This document shows positions 55,739-60,000 of a stretch of DNA of 60,000 bases, piece after piece. The position numbers were made by a program, and so were the translations under genes. The notes beneath the pieces are model-generated. The model was not told the DNA's origin. It did not search any database and worked only from the letters and a program-made list of their open reading frames with translations. The stretch covers positions 7,851,886 to 7,911,885 of the forward strand of contig NC_045144.1 in the NCBI RefSeq assembly GCF_008831285.2, in the 5' to 3' direction. The DNA comes from Nymphaea colorata. Its lineage: Eukaryota > Streptophyta > Magnoliopsida > Nymphaeales > Nymphaeaceae. Numbering within the stretch: the first letter of the stretch is position 1; the number at the start of each line of letters is the position of its first letter.

Positions 55739-55938
55739 AGGGGCGGAGCGAGGTTTTTTTGTAGGGTCGGGCTAAGACGATTTGCGGGCCGGGCCAAAGT
55801 CGGATCAAAAGGAACGATCAATCGGGCCAAACTAAAAAAAATTGATTTTTTCAATATAAAAAAAAATTTGGCCAAGGTCGGACCAAGAGGAGCGATCGAT
55901 CGGGCCAAACTAAAAAAATTGATTTTTTCAATATAATT
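55739..55938 (+). mobile_element. 'CAGGGGCGGAGC' element fragment with internal tandem duplication
   Basis: Begins 'cccaggggcggagcgagg', the same end motif as 23611. Two tandem units of about 75 bp follow: 'ggccaaagtcggatcaaaag' (about 55791) and 'ggccaaggtcggaccaagag' (about 55869). Each contains 'gatcaatcgggccaaact' or its variant and 'aaattgattttttcaatata'. The opposite end is not found, so it is a fragment or has lost its right terminus. Confidence 0.6.
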
Positions 55939-55949
55939 TTCAATACTGT

Positions 55950-57400
55950 TTGACTTGGACCTGAATCTGAAGAGAGCAGCAAGAAAAAGAGAGAGAGTAT
56001 TTCCAATATTTAATCCGCTAAGATGGGTGTTCCAATTGATTGCTCACGCATTAATTGCTTTGAGTTGACTTCAATGGCAGGAGCAAATTTCCCAACCTTC
56101 AAACTATCAGATACAGCATGCACAAAGTTATTGAGAAAACATGTTCGTCTTTTTAAGACATATATATATATATATCGAAATCTGCCTGCTACTTTTAAGG
56201 TCGAATAGCTTTTTTTTTTTATATATATTTTGGTTTGCTAATAATCATTGCAAGAAATATATTCTATTGTAAGTAATTGGCCGGAACAAATAAACTTTTT
56301 TTTTTATGGTTTTTAGTGATATAAAATAAAAAAATTACCATTCAATTATAAAGGTAGCAGATTGATTTCAGTTCCCCACATACACACATATATTGAAATC
56401 AGCTGACTACCTTTACTGTTGTAGGATTTTTTAATTTTGGGTCACTTTGACAATAAAAAATTCCTTGACCATAGTTTTCAGTGATGCAATGCACATTTGG
56501 AGACGGCTTTTAGTGGAACAATATAAAAAAAATGATGAAGGTAGCATTTGGATGGCACATTCACAAATTTGTTTTATGAAATTTAGTTTTGTAAAAAATG
56601 GGTTTTTAGTCATTTTTGAGACAATAGCTTGCCAAAAGTGAGTTTTGGCAAAATTTATTTTTTGTATAACAAAAACATGACTGCAATGAAACCATTTTTC
56701 GCCTAACCCAAAGAATAGAATTATGTAAAAAAGAAAAAAAAAAGAGACTTAAAATATCCAAAAAGCAATTAGATGTATTCAATATTAACTTGATCTCTAA
56801 AGCTTTGAGAAAGCATTTCATCAGCTTCATCAAACAAAGAAATTCTAATCTTAAGAGATTGCATACGCAACAGATTCCCTAAACATGGCTTAGAGTTCCC
56901 ACGACAACATAAACACTATTTGATGGCCTTCGCGTGCACTTCTCCCACCAACACTTACGTGAACATCTTTTAATAAGCAATGCGATGTAAGCAAAACCAA
57001 AAACCAAATGGTTCCAAATAAGAAATAATAACAATTTTCTTGTAACTTCAAATTCAAGAGAAATTACTGAATGAAACCATCTTGTCTCCATGAAATTTAC
57101 CTCACTAATTTGTTTCCACGCAAATTGTTGTTAGATAATTAAGTTGCAGATCGTGAGAAAGGTATTTGAGATTTTCCTCGAGAAAAATATGACATATAAT
57201 AAAAAAAGATGAACACAAAACACAATTTTTGCATGAGTAGGAAGAGTATTTCATATTACCGTCTAAAAGAGAGCCGAAGCACCCACCCAGCCCCTCATCT
57301 TTCTAAGATACAAGAAAGATTATTAATGAGTTAAACTACAATTACGAGAGAAAACAAGTATGAAACATTACAACACAATGTAATTCTTAAAGCATGGGAC
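55950..57400 (+). repeat. Dispersed duplication, copy B (partner 46950-48650)
   Basis: Colinear with copy A but without the MITE. Contains its own (TA)n at 56159-56174 at the equivalent position. Useful as the empty-site reference for the MITE insertion. No coding sequence recognised. Confidence 0.75.
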
Positions 57401-58620
57401 AAAATGTAGCTGAAAAATAGCACACTTTCATCTTGCCTTATAGAAGCAACTTTGGTAGACAAGATATGCCCAGTTATCAAAAATTTCTGATTTCATGTTT
57501 TCAGTTAAACTACTGGTTATAAAAACTATCACAACTTTTCAAACTATGGGTTAGTCCACCGTTTAAGTGATGAATTAGAGGGTGCAGGGAAACTTGTTAT
57601 TATGTCATCAACATGATTTTTTCAACCTTGTCATGTTCTAGCAACTGGATTGGTTAATTAAAGCTCCCTGATCAATTTGGTCTTTGATAGCAAAACATAA
57701 TTAGCAAACCTATAACGCAAACTCAGATTGGCTGAAGATGGGTAAAAAAGTTGACTCATTTGAGTTCGGTCATAAATATTTACAGTGCATTTTTTCTACA
57801 AATAGATGAAGAATGTAAGTCTGTTCGGACTTCATGTTTGATTTTTCCATTGATTAAAACTGAATAATATGTAATATAAGTATTTGTTTATATTTAGTAA
57901 AGTTTGTGATATTTCACAATTCGTAAAGTAACAAATTTCAGCATTTTAGCAATGCATCACAAAAATATTACATGTACAATGACAAACCTCTGTAGACAAA
58001 CTTTATTTTTAATTAGTTAAAAGTTTGGTGCAACAATTTATTTAGTGCTTAAAAGAAATAAAAAGAGAAATATGCACATATTACTAATGAAGAGGCTCCC
58101 TAGGAAAATAAGTGATAGCAAACTAGCATGATTACAAAACATTGGTTATTTTTGTTAGATGATACAACTAAAACGCATATAAAGGTGGCAATTATGCACT
58201 TATACAGGAAACAACATGGCTGGTATATAATTGAGGTGGTGATTTATCAAGTTCACCATCTTTGGTTATCAAAGATGAGAGTGAATGACACCGGAACCAA
58301 AAAATTGAACGTGAGGGCTTTATAGACAATATTAATATGAGATATTTCATTTGATAGTTCCTTGAGCCTCTGATCCATTATTTGTTTTAATTGTATCTAT
58401 AGTAATTTATTATAAATGTGTATTATTTTCATAAGTAAAATTCAATGTTCATATATAAAAAGGCAAAAAAAAAAACTTTACAATGACTTGTTGCTTTTCC
58501 ACTTCTTATGAGTCTTTGTGAAAATCTGGGCTGTAGATGATGCTCTGCCACAATTCCCTCTGTACTATTTGCCAAAGCCGGTTTGGGTGGAGAAACAGAG
58601 GGAAAGGAACGGAACCGCAG
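57401..58620. other. AT-rich spacer
   Basis: 57828-57935 repeats 51560-51665. A 65-codon frame at 58128-58325 has no recognised similarity. No RNA gene or bounded element seen. Confidence 0.5.
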
Positions 58621-58860
58621 GTAGTGATGTCAACATGTTCAGTTGGAACAGATATTTGATCTGCGCATTTTAAAACAATTAGATGTAGAAAAAAATTTGA
58701 TATCTAATTAAAAAATTAGATCGAATTCCAATTTAAAGAATGACATCCAATCGAATTTGGTATAGATATAGATGTAGAAAAAAAATTGATATCTAATTAA
58801 AAAATTAGATCGAATTCGAATTTAAAGAATGACATCCAATCGAATTTGGTATAGATAAAA
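58621..58860 (+). repeat. 'TGATGTCAACATGTTCAG' repeat with an 89-bp tandem duplication
   Basis: Head related to 21086 ('gatgtcaacat'). Units starting 'gatgtagaaaaaaa' at 58682 and 58771 (period 89) are nearly identical over 'gatatctaattaaaaaatta', 'gatcgaattc' and 'atgacatccaatcgaatttgg'. Confidence 0.9.
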
Positions 58861-59537
58861 TCTATCTCCTTTTGGCAAAGGCATCTGCTCGAAGTAACAT
58901 TTAGTGACAAAAAGGCAGGCTACTAAATGCTATCGGTGACACAGACGTTTGAACATAGAAAAAGTATTACTTGGTTCTACGATGAATTCAAATTAATATC
59001 TAGTTGACAATTAGTGGCGGCGATATGAATGCCACTAAACACCCTTTGTTTTTGCTGATGATTATATTGGAGTTGGTAGCCACAGACGACCCTTCTGAAT
59101 CCTTAGATTTGATTAATTTTCTAACTCAAAATGTCCAAGATATTCTAGCTCCTTCATTCACCAAGTAGATGTTTTGCTGCCTTGATTGTTTTCGTCACCA
59201 TGACGTGAAGGAGGATGAGTCGTCGACAAAAGAGAGATGCGTTGTTTCTTTTCGTCCGGCACCAAAGGCTGCTGGTTGACCTCATAAGGGGGAGGAAGAG
59301 GAAGGACGTCTATGGCACCCCTGCTGCTCAGGCGGTTGGTGAAGAAGGATGCCCACGGCGCCCTTGCTGCACAGCCACCAGGTGGTGCAAGTCACCTGGC
59401 CCCTTGGGGGGTCCGACTATTTATCGTGGTAAATTTCAACCAAAATGACCGGATTTCACTGGATGATTTTCTGTGTTTTTGTTGGAAGAGGAGAAACCCA
59501 TACAATTTCCCCTACTCTACAGTGTTCCCCAGGCATT
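58861..59537. other. Spacer or 3' flank of the right-edge gene
   Basis: Two plus-strand frames of 77-84 codons (59215-59566) lack recognised similarity and overlap a GC-richer stretch. They may be antisense to untranslated or intronic parts of the minus-strand gene. I do not call them. Confidence 0.4.
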
Positions 59538-60000
59538 TCACTTCCTCTTTTGCTTTTTCAATTTAACCTTGACATCCTCCAACCCAGTTGTGGGAGAAGA
59601 TAGTGTAGCGAGTGTGGCTTCCTGGGCCAGGATAGCTTCATGGAGGCCTGTCGTCAGGGTTTTTTTCTTTAATTTGCGAGGCTTCCGATTCCAGTTTAGT
59701 TCCATATAAGCTGCTAAATTTGGCCTACAATTAAGTAGTTTTGAGTTGAGATTGTCGTCTAGCCTATAATTAACCTCTTCCTCTGCCGTCTTCATTTCGC
59801 TTTCCTGCTTGAGGACTTCTTGATGTCTGGCCAAAGCAGCAGCAACTCTCTTCTCTTCTGCTTCCAAATGTAGTGCATGGGCCAACTCTAAGGATTCCTT
59901 CTTGGTCATCAATTCCATTTTAAGTTCCTTAATCGTCTTCTTCAGTTCTTTCCACGCACATGGTGCATCTTCGGCTATCTTGAACAGCTTTATCCTCCTC
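59538..60000 (-). CDS. Partial coiled-coil protein, runs off the right edge
   Basis: The open frame enters from the right edge. Reading from it gives KLFKIAEDAPCAWKELKKT, then a charged heptad-like helix (MTKKESLELAHALHLEAEEK, AAALARHQEVLKQESEMKTAEEE), the pattern of a long coiled coil. The frame stays open to a stop at 59538-59540, but the last 80 codons look less protein-like. A donor-like 'gag/gttaat' follows TAEEE at about 59772, so the real exon may end there. Only the 3' part is in view. Family not identified: WEB/PMI-type chloroplast-movement proteins are one possibility among many coiled-coil families. Confidence 0.5.
   Translation of the reverse strand, partial: RRIKLFKIAEDAPCAWKELKKTIKELKMELMTKKESLELAHALHLEAEEKRVAAALARHQEVLKQESEMKTAEEEVNYRLDDNLNSKLLNCRPNLAAYMELNWNRKPRKLKKKTLTTGLHEAILAQEATLATLSSPTTGLEDVKVKLKKQKRK

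Overview
This is a nuclear plant DNA window, from an angiosperm and probably not a grass. Evidence: GT-AG introns throughout, an organellar HSP90 and a group I WRKY factor of typical plant structure, pectinesterase and brassinosteroid-oxidase relics, a Copia element with an initiator-tRNA-Met primer site, plant-style SINEs and MITEs, and very AT-rich spacers full of (TA)n, (CT)n and (GT)n runs. I cannot name the species. One run of exactly 100 N (28356-28455) shows it is a scaffolded draft assembly.

Layout. 495-4630 (+): the last 14 exons of a mitochondrial-type HSP90 (HSP90.6-like); its 5' part lies beyond the left edge. 5585-6670 (+): a weak two-exon hypothetical gene beside a tandem duplication. 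6.7-10.8 kb: spacer with two copies of a tRNA-derived SINE and other repeats. 10874-19894 (+): a complete six-exon group I WRKY transcription factor (653 aa). 19.9-23.9 kb: spacer with a 'TAGGGATGTCAA' repeat and a TIR-like element. 23950-28355: a giant, almost loop-free inverted duplication of about 2.2 kb per arm that runs straight into the N gap; its differences are mostly one-base indels, so it looks like an assembly fold-back rather than biology. 28.5-29.0 kb (-): decayed Ty3/Gypsy integrase. 29.2-30.06 kb: tandem repeat with a period of about 380 bp. 32628-40199 (-): a broken pectinesterase gene split by a Ty1/Copia retrotransposon (34224-39669) with LTRs, PBS, PPT and the target-site duplication CCGTT; the element has one frameshift in integrase.

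40-60 kb is mainly repeats with a few genes: a two-exon secreted peptide with 12 cysteines on the minus strand (43021-43948; TATA box present, but a stop at codon 3), the last two exons of a CYP85A-like brassinosteroid oxidase (45680-46121, probably a relic), and a coiled-coil gene running off the right edge (59538-60000, -). Around these lie a three-copy MITE family with 'CATCGTCACAAA' ends, a 1.5-kb dispersed duplication (about 46950-48650 and 55950-57400) in which only one copy carries that MITE, a 71-72 bp minisatellite inside a TIR-bounded element, and two large foldbacks at 52.55-52.93 and 53.26-54.05 kb.

The genes are independent loci with no operon-like logic. I found no convincing new multi-gene system. 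The most noteworthy items are the palindrome next to the gap, the Copia insertion in the pectinesterase, the MITE with its paralogous empty site, the 53-54 kb foldback with promoter-like arms, and the cysteine-rich peptide gene.
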